Source of the DNA: CAIWHR01 sp963816925
GTDB lineage: Bacteria; Pseudomonadota; Gammaproteobacteria; Burkholderiales; Casimicrobiaceae
Length of the DNA: 64,000 nucleotides
Assembly: GCA_963816925.1 (NCBI GenBank)
Contig: CAWFMY010000006.1
Span: 26,498-90,497, forward strand
Reading direction: 5' to 3'
This document shows positions 47,555-56,595 of this stretch, one piece after another. Numbering within the stretch: position 1 is the first letter of the stretch; every line of letters starts with the position of its first letter. The position numbers and the translations under genes are program-made. The notes beneath the pieces were generated by a model that worked only from the letters and a program-made list of their open reading frames with translations, searched no databases and was not told the DNA's origin.

Positions 47555-48403
47555 ATGTCGCAGGTCGACCCGTCGTGGACATGCCCCACCTGCAACGCGA
47601 CGGTTGCCACCGCGTTTTGCCCGGCCTGCGGCGAGCGTCCCGTCGGCCCGCCCGACCTGACGTTGCGCGGCCTGTTCGCGCAATTCACCAAGGCCGTTGC
47701 CGGCATCGACGGCCGCCTGATCCGCAGCTTCTGGACACTGATCTCCCGGCCCGGCGCGCTCACCATCGCGTACGTCAAGGGCCGGCGGAAGCCCTACATC
47801 GGCCCATTCCAGCTGTTCCTGATCGCCAACGTCGCGTTCTTCGCCGTCCAGTCGTTGACGCACACGAAGGTGCTGTCGTCCACCCTCGAATCGCATCTCC
47901 ACCAGCAGGACTGGAGCGAACTCGCGCAGGAGCTCGTCGCGCATCGCCTCGCGGCGTCCGGCAAGTCCCTCGACCGTTACGCGCCGCTCTTCGACCAGGC
48001 GGTCGTCTTCAACGCAAAATCGCTCGTGATCCTGATGGTCGTGCCCTTCGCGCTGCTGCTGCCGCTCGCGTTCCTCCGCAGCCGGCGGCCGTTCGCGACG
48101 CATGTCGTCTTCTCGCTCCACTTCTATGCGTTCCTGCTGCTGTTGTTCTGCGTCGCCCTCGCCGTGGCGGCGATCCACGTGCTGCTGGGCGGCGCCGGCC
48201 TGGAATCGACACGCGTGGACAACGTCCTGACGGCGATCAATCTCGCCGCGTGCACGGCGTACCTGTATTTCGCCACAGGCGCGGTGTACGCGGCCGCGGG
48301 CGCAACCCGGTTCCTCAAGGCCGCGCTGCTCACCGTAGCGGTGGGCGCGATCGTGCTGGGCTACCGATTTCTGATTTTCCTGATCACGTTGTATGTTATC
48401 TAG
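47555..48403 (+). CDS. DUF3667 family membrane protein
   Basis: A 282-residue protein with an N-terminal zinc ribbon (CPTCNATVATAFCPACGER) followed by LTLRGLFAQFTKAVAGIDGRLIRSFWTLISRPGALTIAYVKGRRKPYIGPFQLFLIAN, the DUF3667 signature, and five or so membrane helices. The function is unknown. It is divergent from the ArsR operon and may share its control region. GGAGGATCGCG precedes the ATG. Confidence 0.8.
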   Translation: MSQVDPSWTCPTCNATVATAFCPACGERPVGPPDLTLRGLFAQFTKAVAGIDGRLIRSFWTLISRPGALTIAYVKGRRKPYIGPFQLFLIANVAFFAVQSLTHTKVLSSTLESHLHQQDWSELAQELVAHRLAASGKSLDRYAPLFDQAVVFNAKSLVILMVVPFALLLPLAFLRSRRPFATHVVFSLHFYAFLLLLFCVALAVAAIHVLLGGAGLESTRVDNVLTAINLAACTAYLYFATGAVYAAAGATRFLKAALLTVAVGAIVLGYRFLIFLITLYVI

Positions 48404-48434
48404 TCCACTCCGACGCAAAGGCACCGGGATTCCC

Positions 48435-48701
48435 ATGAACGACGAAAAGATTACGGTTCGCGTGACCTCGACGGGACAGACGCTCGACGTCGTCGTCCTG
48501 ACCAAACGCGCCGAAGCGATCGAAGTGGTCCTGGGTGAAGGCGTGCACAGCGTGCGCTGCATGCTCTCGCCCACGCGCAACGGCCTCGCTTATGCGGGCA
48601 GCGCGATGGGGCGCGAAATCGTGTACGAGCGCGCGCGCGGCGAAGTCAAGGCGGATCTCGACCGGGTCAGCGCGAATCAGGTGAATTTCAAGCGGCGCTG
48701 A
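48435..48701 (+). CDS. hypothetical protein
   Basis: An 88-residue protein beginning MNDEKITVRVTSTGQTLDVVVLTKRAEAIEVVLGEG. It is mostly beta-strands with an Arg/Lys-rich end (VNFKRR). No family recognised; similar short beta proteins are encoded in many betaproteobacteria. The ATG lies in a purine-rich context. An upstream ATG at 48393 overlaps the previous stop. Confidence 0.6.
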   Translation: MNDEKITVRVTSTGQTLDVVVLTKRAEAIEVVLGEGVHSVRCMLSPTRNGLAYAGSAMGREIVYERARGEVKADLDRVSANQVNFKRR

Positions 48702-48736
48702 TTCCGGCGACGTCGGCAACCTCGTTCGCATCGCCC

Positions 48737-49105
48737 ATGACACAAGTCGCCCGCAAGACCCCGGCGCACGGCGCCGAAGCCGTCGTCCAGCGCCAGGTCG
48801 AGGCCTACAACGCGCGCGATCTCGCGCGCTTCATCGCCGAGTACAGCGACGACATCCGGATCTTTCGCCTGCCCGCGCTCGTGCCGGCCATCGCCGGCAA
48901 GGCCGCGCTTGCGGATTTCTATGCCACGCAGCGCTTCAATCTCGCCCGCCTTCACGCCGAAATCGTCAATCGCATGGTCTTCGGCAACAAGGTCATCGAC
49001 CACGAGCGCATCACGGGCGTGCGCGAGCAGCCGTTCGAGGTGGCCGCCGTGTACGAGGTCGTCGACGGGAGGATCGCGTGCGCCTGGTTCTACGCGGCCG
49101 ATTGA
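48737..49105 (+). CDS. SnoaL-like steroid delta-isomerase-type protein
   Basis: A 122-residue NTF2-fold protein: AVVQRQVEAYNARDLARFIAEYSDDIRIFRLPALVPAIAGKAALADFYATQRF. It resembles nuclear transport factor 2/steroid delta-isomerase-related proteins. The C-terminal ITGVREQPFEVAAVYEVVDGRIACAWFY completes the fold. Function unknown. Followed by a GNAT gene after 31 bases. Confidence 0.78.
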   Translation: MTQVARKTPAHGAEAVVQRQVEAYNARDLARFIAEYSDDIRIFRLPALVPAIAGKAALADFYATQRFNLARLHAEIVNRMVFGNKVIDHERITGVREQPFEVAAVYEVVDGRIACAWFYAAD

Positions 49106-49136
49106 AGGCGCGGCGCAGCCGGCGGCCCGACGCGTC

Positions 49137-49703
49137 GTGACCGCATTCGAACGCATTGTCCTGACGGCCGACCGGGTCAGCCTGCGGCGTGTCAGTGCGT
49201 CCGACACGGATGCGCTGTTCGAAATGTTTTCGCATCCCGAAGTGATGCGCTACTGGAGCCGCCCGGCGATGATCGCGAGGGCGGAGGCCGAGGTGCTCGT
49301 CGGGCATATCTTGTCGGACTACGAAACCGGCGACAACCTGCCGCTCGCCATCGAGCGCCACAGCGACGGCACCTTCATCGGCGGCTGCACGCTGCATCAC
49401 TTTCACGCGGGGAGCCGCCGCGCGGAGATCGGCTACTCGCTTGCCCGTCCCTATTGGGGACAAGGCTATATGCACGAGGCGCTGCAGACGTTCATCTCCT
49501 ACGCGTTCGAGCGCCTCGACCTCAATCGGCTCGAAGCGGATATCGATCCCCGGAATGCGGCGTCGGCGAGGAGCCTCGAGCGCCTCGGATTCCTGAAGGA
49601 GGGCCACTTGCGCGAGCGATGGATCGTGGGCGGCGAAGTGTCGGACACGGGGTTCTATGGCTTGTTGCGCGGCGATTGGCTTCGCGTTCGTCGCGGCGCA
49701 TGA
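49137..49703 (+). CDS. GNAT family N-acetyltransferase (RimJ/RimL-like)
   Basis: A 188-residue GNAT protein: LTADRVSLRRVSASDTDALFEMFSHPEVMRYWSRP at the start, IGYSLARPYWGQGYMHEALQTFI for the acetyl-CoA loop and IDPRNAASARSLERLGFLKEGHLRERWIVGGEVSDTGFYGLLRGDW at the end. The start is a GTG; an upstream in-frame open stretch overlaps the previous gene and is unlikely to be used. Ends in an ATGA overlap with the next gene. Confidence 0.82.
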   Translation: MTAFERIVLTADRVSLRRVSASDTDALFEMFSHPEVMRYWSRPAMIARAEAEVLVGHILSDYETGDNLPLAIERHSDGTFIGGCTLHHFHAGSRRAEIGYSLARPYWGQGYMHEALQTFISYAFERLDLNRLEADIDPRNAASARSLERLGFLKEGHLRERWIVGGEVSDTGFYGLLRGDWLRVRRGA

Positions 49704-50218
49704 CGCGTCGATCAAGCGTGGAGATTGTTTCGTATTGTGCCGATTGGCCGCGAATGTTCGAGGCCGAACGAACCGCGCTCGCCGAAATCTTTCGATCGCC
49801 CGCCTTTCGGATCGAGCATGTCGGCAGCACCGCGGTTCCCGGTATCTCCGCCAAACCGATCGTCGACATCCTGGTCGGCGCCGGATCGCTGGCGGCGATC
49901 GAGGCGCGCATCCCGGCAATGGAGACGCTCGACTACCAGTACGTGCCGGAGCACGAAGCGGTGCTGCCGCAGCGGCGTTTTTTCGGAAAGCCGAAAGTTC
50001 GTCCCCGGCAGTTTCATGTGCATGCCGTTGAAATCGACAGCCGGTTCTGGGCGGAGCACCTGCTGTTCCGCGACGCACTGCGCGCGGACCGCGGACTTGC
50101 GGCAGACTACGGCGCATTGAAGATCGAGCTGGCGGCGCGCTTCGGCGACGATCGCGAAGCGTATACCGACGCCAAGGCTCCGTTCATCCGGACAGTGCTG
50201 CAGAATGCGTCGAAGTAA
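49700..50218 (+). CDS. GrpB family (UPF0157) protein
   Basis: A 172-residue GrpB-domain protein: IVSYCADWPRMFEAERTALAEIF, RIEHVGSTAVPGISAKPIVDILVG and HVHAVEIDSRFWAEHLLFRDALR. The family has a nucleotidyltransferase-like fold, and members are sometimes fused to dephospho-CoA kinase. Function unproven. It overlaps the GNAT stop by four bases, which suggests coupling. Confidence 0.85.
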   Translation: MTRRSSVEIVSYCADWPRMFEAERTALAEIFRSPAFRIEHVGSTAVPGISAKPIVDILVGAGSLAAIEARIPAMETLDYQYVPEHEAVLPQRRFFGKPKVRPRQFHVHAVEIDSRFWAEHLLFRDALRADRGLAADYGALKIELAARFGDDREAYTDAKAPFIRTVLQNASK

Positions 50219-50342
50219 CGACGTGGCCGGCTACTCGGGCACGCCGCTGGCGCAGAAGCTCGGCTTCGTCGACGTCAAGGTCTGCGCAATCGACGCCACC
50301 TGGTCGGGACTGAAGCTCGTCGTCCGCAAAGAACTGCGGTGA
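50205..50342 (+). pseudogene. DUF3052 gene with a large internal deletion
   Basis: 45 codons: DVAGYSGTPLAQKLG, the conserved start of DUF3052, joins directly to FVDVKVCAIDATWSGLKLVV, its conserved end. The central part of the family (roughly 70-90 residues) is absent, with the frame kept. It overlaps the GrpB gene by 14 bases. The remaining peptide is unlikely to be functional. Confidence 0.65.
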
Positions 50343-50409
50343 CGCCGATATTGCCTAAACCACCAACGTCGCCTAAATTACCGGGTGCGTCACGGCAACC
50401 AACGACAGG

Positions 50410-50787
50410 ATGTGCATGACCCATGACGTTGCAACCCCTGCCTCGGCGGAGGTGATTCGCCTTCGCGCGCTGTGTGCCGAGCTGCGCGACTGGCTCGTCG
50501 CAGCGAAGCACATGGCGGACGACGAAATCCGGGCCTATCCCACGCCGATCCCGCGCTGCGACGCCCAGTTCAATTACCTCTACGAGCAGCGCGCGCGCCT
50601 TGCACAATGGCTTTCCCGCGCGAACGTCGTCGTTGAGGGCGGCTCGTCCCGAGAGTTCGTGACCGTCCTCGCCGAATTCGTAGCCTCTCCTCCGCTCGCC
50701 GCCGGCACGGAAGAGTTGCGCCTGCGCGAGCGATTGCGCGCGCAGCTTGCATTGTCCGTTCCTGCATCGGAGTCGTCGGAGCGCTGA
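50410..50787 (+). CDS. hypothetical protein
   Basis: A 125-residue, largely helical soluble protein: AEVIRLRALCAELRDWLVAAKHMADDEIRAYPTPIPRCDAQFNYLYEQRARLAQWL. Two ATG codons two residues apart could start it. It ends one base before the next gene's ATG. No family recognised. The operon-like spacing with the downstream membrane gene supports it. Confidence 0.6.
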   Translation: MCMTHDVATPASAEVIRLRALCAELRDWLVAAKHMADDEIRAYPTPIPRCDAQFNYLYEQRARLAQWLSRANVVVEGGSSREFVTVLAEFVASPPLAAGTEELRLRERLRAQLALSVPASESSER

Positions 50788-51171
50788 ATGGCGAGAAACG
50801 TGGCCGGCGTGCTCGGCGCGCTGATCGCGTGGATGGCGATCGTCACGCTCGGCAACCTGCTGCTGCGTTACGCATGGGCCGACTACGCCGCAGTCGAAAA
50901 GGCGATGAGCTTCACGCTGGCGATGATGGCGGCGCGGCTGGCCCTCGGCGTCCTGGCGTCGCTCGGCGCCGGCTATGGCGTTGCGTGGATCACGCGCGGC
51001 AACAAGCGTCTCCTCGCGATCGTCACGATCCTGCTGGTCCTGCTGTTCATCCCGGTGCACTACCGTCTCTGGAACAACTTTCCGCTTTGGTACCACTTCG
51101 CGTTCTTCGCCTCGCTCGTTATCGCGACGCCGCTGGGCGCAAAGCTGTATCGGCCGGGCGATGCGCGCTGA
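50788..51171 (+). CDS. four-helix membrane protein, unknown
   Basis: A 127-residue membrane protein with four predicted helices (residues 7-27, 43-66, 75-91 and 100-119). Landmarks are GNLLLRYAWADYAAVEKAMSFTLAMMAARL and YRLWNNFPLWYHFAF. Similar proteins occur in many bacteria without a function. It begins immediately after the preceding stop and overlaps the next gene's start. Confidence 0.68.
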   Translation: MARNVAGVLGALIAWMAIVTLGNLLLRYAWADYAAVEKAMSFTLAMMAARLALGVLASLGAGYGVAWITRGNKRLLAIVTILLVLLFIPVHYRLWNNFPLWYHFAFFASLVIATPLGAKLYRPGDAR

Positions 51172-51743
51172 GGCCACGCTGCAGCTGATCCAGCCGACGC
51201 TCGACAACCTGCCGGCGTACGCCGCGGCGCTTGCATCGCGGCTGGTCGCCGGACAACGTCCGCGGCGAGATCGCCGCGCGCGAGGAGCTTGCGAAGATCG
51301 ACGCCGACGCGCCGGCGTTCGTCGCCCAGCAGACCGATCGCGACGCCAAGGGCCCGCCGATCAAGCTCCCCGATGGATCCACGTTCCCGCGCATCCCCGG
51401 GTACCGCTTGTGGATGTGGGACGGCGAGTTGTGCGGTGCCATCAGCTTCCGCTGGCAACCCGGCACGTCAGAGTTGCCTCCCCATGTCCTGGGGCACATC
51501 GGCTACGCGGTCGTGCCATGGAAGCGGAGGCTCGGTTACGCGACGGCGGCGCTCGGCATGATCCTTCCGCGCGCGCGGGCCGAAGGCCTCGCCTATGTCG
51601 AGATTACGACGGACGTGGACAATCCCGCGTCGCAACGGGTCATCCTCGCGAACGGCGGCGTGCTGGTCGGCCCCTACAAAAAGCCGCCGCAGTACGGCGA
51701 GTCCGACGGCCTCAAATTCCGGATCGATCTGGCGATGCGGTAA
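51161..51743 (+). CDS. GNAT family N-acetyltransferase, frameshifted
   Basis: The N-terminus MRAEATLQLIQPTLDNLPAYAAALA lies in one frame, and SPDNVRGEIAAREELAKIDADAPAFVAQQ through the end lies in the next; removing one base near GCATCGCGGCTGG (about 51236) joins them into a protein of about 193 residues. The acetyl-CoA region is IGYAVVPWKRRLGYATAALGMIL, and VDNPASQRVILANGGVLVG follows. The frame from 51231 alone would lack the first strands. Confidence 0.75.
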
Positions 51744-51773
51744 TTGGCGGCCCGGGCATAACGTCGAGGAGAC

Positions 51774-51871
51774 GATGCATGAACGAATGGGTAGACCAGG
51801 ACAATCCGCCGGTGCGCGCGTGCGTGGGCGCCACGCTCTTCCGGCCGGAGCTGCTGGTCGAATCATGGTGA
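51774..51871 (+). pseudogene. short fragment, start of a DUF-type protein
   Basis: From the ATG at 51777 the frame reads MNEWVDQDNPPVRACVGATL and continues a few residues to TGA at 51869. GGAGACG lies upstream. It looks like the N-terminus of a gene whose body is missing; no family recognised. Confidence 0.3.
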
Positions 51872-51904
51872 CGGCCACGCGTTGATCGCGCAGACGCCAA
51901 GCCG

Positions 51905-52291
51905 ATGGAACTCATTCGCGCGCACGAAATGGAAGTCTTTGCCAATCCCGGCGCGACGTCGCGCCAGCTGCTTCATCCCGGCAACGCCGCGTCGGCGCGC
52001 GTGACGATCACCCGCGTCAGCCTCGAGCCCGGCGCCATCAACGCGCGCCACGCGCACGCGGGTTCCGAGCAGGTCTGGGTCGCGCTCGGCGGGTCGGGCG
52101 AGCTCCTGCTTGCAGGCGACGCGACGGCCCCGTTCGCCGAAGGCGACGTCGCCCGTTTCGCCGCGGGTGACGTCCACGGATTGCGCAACACCGGCGCGAC
52201 GCCGTTCGTCTACATCGCCGTGACCTCGCCGCCGCTCGACTTTCGCGGCGCGTATCGATCGCATTCCGCACCTGCGGCCGACGCGGAGTGA
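51905..52291 (+). CDS. cupin domain protein
   Basis: A 128-residue single-cupin protein: VTITRVSLEPGAINARHAHAGSEQVWVALGGSGELLLAG gives motif 1 with His/His/Glu-like ligands (the acidic ligand is replaced by Gln-Val context), and FAAGDVHGLRNTG gives motif 2. It is unrelated to the two larger cupins. Its stop overlaps the next gene by four bases. Confidence 0.75.
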   Translation: MELIRAHEMEVFANPGATSRQLLHPGNAASARVTITRVSLEPGAINARHAHAGSEQVWVALGGSGELLLAGDATAPFAEGDVARFAAGDVHGLRNTGATPFVYIAVTSPPLDFRGAYRSHSAPAADAE

Positions 52292-53253
52292 CCGCCGTAC
52301 TCTCCGCCAACGGCATCGTCGTCCGGCCGCACGCACAAGGCGATGTCGCGCCGATGTACGCGGCGGTCATCGAATCGATGGCCACCGTGGGACGCTGGAT
52401 GGCGTGGTGCCATCCGGGCTACGCCATGCATGACGCGCAAGCGTGGTACGAGCGGTGCGCCGCGGCATGGGCGGCCGGAGGCGACCGCGAGTTCGGCATC
52501 TTCGACGCCACCTCGGGCGATGTGCTGGGCTGCGTGGGCATCAACCAGATCAATCGCGTCAATCACTTCGCCAACATGGGCTACTGGGTTCGCGCGAGCC
52601 GCACCGGCGCCGGCATCGCCTCGACCGCCGCCCGCCTCGCTTCGCGCTTCGGTTTCGCGAACCTCGGGCTCGCGCGAATCGAGATCGTCGTGCTGCCGGA
52701 TAACGGCGCGAGCCGGCGCGTCGCCGAAAAGGTCGGGGCGCAGTACGAGGGCCTTGCCCGCAGCAGGCTCCAATTCGGGGACGAGACGCGCGACGCGGCG
52801 ATGTATTCGCTGGTGCGAGGCGACCTTCCGCACTGTGAGGCGCGCCCGGGGCCGTACGGGCGCCGGCTTTGCCATCCGGCCCCCGACGGGAGTACGCTAA
52901 CCGGTTCGGGACTCGCCCCGTGGACTTCGCAGTACCGGACGGAGGAACGTGGAGCCGATCGTCGTCCTCATCGTGCTGCCGATCGCCATCGGCATCGTGG
53001 CGGAACTCATCTTCCGCGACACGACCCACGCGACGCTCGCCGCGGCTGTCGGCACCGCCGTCGCGCTCGTCGTGTGCATGCGGCTGCTTGCCCCCGTGGA
53101 AATGTGGACCTGGCTCGCCGTGCTGCTGGTCTCGCCCCTCGCGATCGCGGCGGCCCTGGTGGCGGTGTTGACGCTCTACGGACGCTCGCAGGCCCACCGC
53201 CGGAGGCGACGGCACGACGCCTGACGTCCGCGTCGGCCGCGCTGTCGTGCTGA
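52288..53253 (+). CDS. GNAT (RimJ/RimL-like) acetyltransferase with doubtful C-terminal extension
   Basis: The first 185 or so residues are a normal GNAT protein: IVVRPHAQGDVAPMYAAVIESMATVGRWM, MGYWVRASRTGAGIASTAARLASRFGF and RIEIVVLPDNGASRRVAEKVGAQYEGLARSRLQFGDETRDAAMYSLVRGDL. Family members end there. Here the frame stays open for another 130 low-complexity Arg-rich residues that overlap the next gene, so the natural stop has probably been lost or shifted by a base error; the neighbouring frame stops at 52900. Confidence 0.7.
   Translation: MTAVLSANGIVVRPHAQGDVAPMYAAVIESMATVGRWMAWCHPGYAMHDAQAWYERCAAAWAAGGDREFGIFDATSGDVLGCVGINQINRVNHFANMGYWVRASRTGAGIASTAARLASRFGFANLGLARIEIVVLPDNGASRRVAEKVGAQYEGLARSRLQFGDETRDAAMYSLVRGDLPHCEARPGPYGRRLCHPAPDGSTLTGSGLAPWTSQYRTEERGADRRPHRAADRHRHRGGTHLPRHDPRDARRGCRHRRRARRVHAAACPRGNVDLARRAAGLAPRDRGGPGGGVDALRTLAGPPPEATARRLTSASAALSC
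52949..53224 (+). CDS. small membrane protein
   Basis: A 91-residue protein with three hydrophobic segments (residues 4-19, 28-48 and 52-78) and a basic, His-rich end (RRRRRHDA). GGAGGAACG precedes the ATG. Its stop is TGA in GCCTGAC. It lies within the extended frame of the previous gene but has its own ribosome-binding site and a natural membrane-protein composition, which favours this frame. Confidence 0.6.
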   Translation: MEPIVVLIVLPIAIGIVAELIFRDTTHATLAAAVGTAVALVVCMRLLAPVEMWTWLAVLLVSPLAIAAALVAVLTLYGRSQAHRRRRRHDA

Positions 53254-53266
53254 TGGGACCGTCTCG

Positions 53267-53650
53267 ATGACCTCCGGCGCCAAGCCACCGGATCATGCGC
53301 GCCTCGACCGCGTCGTCGCCGACGCGCGGCGCGCCCGCGATGTGCGCGAGCAGGATTACCGCGAGCGGGCGCTGAAGATCTACCCGTGGATCTGCGGGCG
53401 CTGCGCGCGCGAGTTCGACCGCGCGACCGTCCGACAGCTCACCGTCCATCATCGCGACCACAACCACGACAACAATCCGCCGGACGGCAGCAACTGGGAA
53501 CTGCTTTGCGTCTACTGCCACGACAACGAGCATCAGCGGCAGGTCGAGCAGGCGCAGGGAATTGCCGCCGGAACGCCGGGAGGAACGTCGCCGGCGGCGA
53601 CGCACAAGCCGTTCGCGGGCCTCGACGCGCTCCTCAAGCGAGGGAAATGA
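53267..53650 (+). CDS. HNH nuclease-domain protein (YajD-like)
   Basis: A 127-residue protein with an HNH motif: CGRCAREFDRATVRQLTVHHRDHNHDNNPPDGSNWELLCVYCHDNEH. The Cys pairs bind structural zinc, and the HH...N...H set would bind the catalytic metal. It resembles E. coli YajD, a small HNH protein with no proven target. The stop overlaps the next start by four bases. Confidence 0.85.
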   Translation: MTSGAKPPDHARLDRVVADARRARDVREQDYRERALKIYPWICGRCAREFDRATVRQLTVHHRDHNHDNNPPDGSNWELLCVYCHDNEHQRQVEQAQGIAAGTPGGTSPAATHKPFAGLDALLKRGK

Positions 53651-54045
53651 GCGCCCGCCTGCTGGCCGATGGCGTGGTCGTGCTGCACGCGCTCTTCGTC
53701 GTCTTCGTGGTTGCGGGCGGGGCGCTCGTCGTGTGGCGGCCGCGCTTCGCCTTCGTGCACCTGCCGGCGGCCCTGTGGGGCGCATGGATTGAATTTGCGG
53801 GGACGACCTGTCCACTGACGCCGCTCGAAAACCAATGGCGGCGCGCGGCCGGTGACGCCGGGTACCAGGGTGGCTTCGTCGAGCACTACATCATTCCCGT
53901 GCTCTATCCCGACGGACTGACGCCGCGCATGCAGGTTGCCTTCGGCATCGTCGTGATCGCGATCAACGTCGCGCTGTATGGCCTCGCGTGGCGGCGCGCG
54001 CGGAACGGGCGACCCATTCGGGGTCCCAAATATTTCCGCCGCTGA
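53647..54045 (+). CDS. DUF2784 family membrane protein
   Basis: A 132-residue membrane protein matching DUF2784: ARLLADGVVVLHALFVVFVVAGG, HLPAALWGAWIEFAGTTCPLTPLENQWRRAAGDAGYQGGFVEHYIIPVLYP. Three helices. Function unknown. ATGA overlap with the HNH gene suggests coupling. Confidence 0.85.
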   Translation: MSARLLADGVVVLHALFVVFVVAGGALVVWRPRFAFVHLPAALWGAWIEFAGTTCPLTPLENQWRRAAGDAGYQGGFVEHYIIPVLYPDGLTPRMQVAFGIVVIAINVALYGLAWRRARNGRPIRGPKYFRR

Positions 54046-54098
54046 GCGCGAATTGCGCGACAATCACGGGCGCGAACTGCGCCCGGAGGAGATTCGCC

Positions 54099-54257
54099 AT
54101 GACGCTCTGCCCCATTGCCATCGCTGTCGGCTGCAAGAAATGCCCGGCGTTTTCCGTGTGCCCGCTGAAGACCGTGATCGGCGACTACAAGCCCGACGAG
54201 GACAAGGACTCCGCCAAATCCGGCAAGAGCAAGACTCGCGCGAAATCGTCGAAGTAG
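54099..54257 (+). CDS. small Cys-rich protein
   Basis: A 52-residue protein: MTLCPIAIAVGCKKCPAFSV then CPLKTVIGDY and a Lys/Ser-rich tail. Four cysteines spaced CPx7CKKCPx5CP could bind a metal. GGAGGAG lies upstream. Similar short proteins are frequent in betaproteobacteria, in my recollection, but no function is known. Confidence 0.65.
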   Translation: MTLCPIAIAVGCKKCPAFSVCPLKTVIGDYKPDEDKDSAKSGKSKTRAKSSK

Positions 54258-54322
54258 TTCGCTGATCACCTTGAGGCGCCGAAGAGCGCCGCACGAGGAG
54301 GCCCGGGAATCTCCCCGGGGCA

Positions 54323-55451
54323 ATGTCGATGACCTATGCCGCCATTACCGGATGGGGCAAGTGCATGCCCCCATCCGTCCTGTCCAACGCCGATCTCGCG
54401 ACCTTCCTCGAGACGGACGACGAGTGGATCACCACCCGCACCGGGATCCACGAGCGGCGCGTTTCACATGTCTCCGGAATCGACATGGCGCATGTCGCAT
54501 CGTTGCGCGCGCTCGCCTGCGCGGGACTCGACGCGGCGGACGTCGAGCTCATCGTGTACGGCAGCTGCTCGAACGACGAGGCGGTGCCGAACTCGGCGTC
54601 GGGCCTGCAGTGGAAGCTGGGCGCAGCCCACGCCGCGGCGATGGACGTCAACACCGCATGCACGAGCTTCCTGTATTCGTTGTCGACCGCCACCGCGATG
54701 ATCCGCACCGGCGTCGTCAGGAATGCCGTGGTCGTGGGTGTCGAGCTCATCTCGCCGTTCATGGACTGGGCCAATCGCGGCGTCGCGGTGCTCTTCGGCG
54801 ACGGCTGCGCGGCCGTCGTGCTGCAGGCAACCGAGCGCAAGGAGGGCGTGCTCGCCGAGAAGCTCGGCTGCTACGCCGACGCTCGGCAGATCCTGCGCGT
54901 GCGCGGCATGGGCACGACCTACGCCAACCACGGCGTCCGGCTCGGCGACACGCTGTGGGATTTCGACGGCCAGGAAATCTTCAAGCGCGCGGTGCACGGC
55001 ATGACCAGCGCGTCGCAGGACGTGCTCGCGAAGATCCGGCCATCGCGCCGACGAGATCGACCTCGTCGTCCCGCACCAGGCCAACCTGCGGATCATCGAA
55101 GCGGTGGCGAAGCGCATCGGCGCGCCGATGGAACGCGTGTTCCTGACCGTCGAGCGCTACGGAAACATGTCCGCGGCCACGGTTCCGGTCGCGCTTGTCG
55201 ATGCGCTGGAGGAAGGCCGGGTCAGGCCCGGCGCGTTGATCATGACGCCCGCTTTCGGCGGCGGACTCACGTGGTGCTCGCATTTGATCCGCTGGGGCGA
55301 GCGGACCACGCCGCTCACGACGACGGCCGCCGACCTGCCGCCGCCGACGCAGACGGCGCTCGAGCGCATACGCGAATTGATGGCGCTGAAGGAACCGCAC
55401 GGGCGCTCCAGCGCGGGGCTGATGGCGGCGAAGCTGGCGGAGAGCTCGTGA
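54323..55451 (+). CDS. 3-oxoacyl-ACP synthase III (FabH-like), frameshifted
   Basis: A thiolase-fold KASIII-like condensing enzyme of about 375 residues. Active-site Cys113 is in NTACTSF. The His of VPHQANLRI and the Asn of ERYGNMSAA are in the second part, which lies in another frame: one extra base near AAGATCCGGCCATCG (about 55037) separates them. The C-terminus has an extra helical tail (TQTALERIRELMALKEPHG). As sequenced the first frame would run to 55579 with a nonsense tail. Likely roles are fatty-acid initiation or a secondary pathway condensing step; the extra tail argues against the standard housekeeping FabH. Confidence 0.8.
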
Positions 55452-55491
55452 CCGCCTGGGCATCCCCCAAGCGACGAGCGATCGCGGACCG

Positions 55492-56595
55492 CTACGTATT
55501 GACGAGCTTGCGGTGCGCCTGCACGCTCATCAGCAAGCCCAGGCCGATGAAGAGCGAGATGAGCGCGGTGCCGCCGTAGGACACGAGCGGCAGCGGCACG
55601 CCGACCACCGGCAGCACGCCGCTCACCATGCCCATGTTGACGAACGCGTAGGTGAAAAACATCAGCGTCACCGCGCCGGCGATGAGCCGCGCGAACATCG
55701 TCGACGCGTTCGCGGTGATCATCATCCCGCGGCCGATCAGCAGCAGGTAGAGAACGAGCAGCACCACGTTGCCGATCAGCCCGAACTCCTCGCCGAACAC
55801 GGCGAAGACAAAATCCGTGTGCCGCTCCGGCAGGAAGTCGAGGTGCGTCTGGGTGCCGTTCATCCAACCCTTGCCCACGACGCCGCCGGAACCCAGCGCG
55901 ATCGACGCCTGCGACGAGTGGTAGCCGGTGCCGAGCGGATCGCGCGTGGGGTCGATGAACGTGAGCAGCCGTTCGCGCTGGTAATCGTGCAGGTAAGGCC
56001 ACACGAGCGGCGCGCCGGCGGCGCCCAGCATCGTCAGGCCGACGATGATCTTCCACGACAGCCCGGCGAGGTAGAGCACATAAAAGCCCGACGCCGCGAT
56101 CAGCAGCGCCGTGCCGAGATCGGGCTGGCGCTTGATGAGCCAGGCCGGAACCGCGATCAGAATTGCGGTGAGCACGAAGTCGGTCCAGCCGATGCGGCCC
56201 TCGAACTTCTGGAAATACCACGCGAGCATCAGCGGCAGCGCGACCTTCATGAGCTCGGAAGGCTGGAACCGGGCGACGCCGAGGTTGAGCCAGCGGCGGG
56301 AGCCGTTGACCGTCGTGCCGAACACCGCGACCCCGATCAGCATCACCACCGCGACGAGATAGAGCGGCACCGCCGCGCGCGCAATCGTCTGCGGCGGAAT
56401 GTTGGCAACGATCCACATCAGCACGAGCGCGAACGCGAGGCTCGACGCCTGGGTCATCAATCGCGCGACGCTCTGATCCAGCGCCGAGAACAGCGTGATG
56501 AGCCCCACCCCCGCGATCGCCATTGCGATGCCGAACAGGAAGCTGTCGACCTTGCTCGTCAGCACTTCCCACAGCCGCGTGAGCACGTTCAGCAT
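55492..56595 (-). CDS. rodA: rod-shape determining peptidoglycan polymerase RodA
   Basis: A 367-residue SEDS-family membrane protein with about ten helices. Landmarks are RRWLNLGVARFQPSELMKVALPLMLAWYF, QPDLGTALLI, HSSQASIALGSGGVVGKGWMNGTQTHLDFLPERHTDFVFAVFGEEFGLIG and PLVSYGGTALISL. It is the glycosyltransferase of the elongasome and works with PBP2. Last gene of the mre operon; its start overlaps the mrdA stop by one base. Confidence 0.95.
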   Translation of the reverse strand: MLNVLTRLWEVLTSKVDSFLFGIAMAIAGVGLITLFSALDQSVARLMTQASSLAFALVLMWIVANIPPQTIARAAVPLYLVAVVMLIGVAVFGTTVNGSRRWLNLGVARFQPSELMKVALPLMLAWYFQKFEGRIGWTDFVLTAILIAVPAWLIKRQPDLGTALLIAASGFYVLYLAGLSWKIIVGLTMLGAAGAPLVWPYLHDYQRERLLTFIDPTRDPLGTGYHSSQASIALGSGGVVGKGWMNGTQTHLDFLPERHTDFVFAVFGEEFGLIGNVVLLVLYLLLIGRGMMITANASTMFARLIAGAVTLMFFTYAFVNMGMVSGVLPVVGVPLPLVSYGGTALISLFIGLGLLMSVQAHRKLVNT

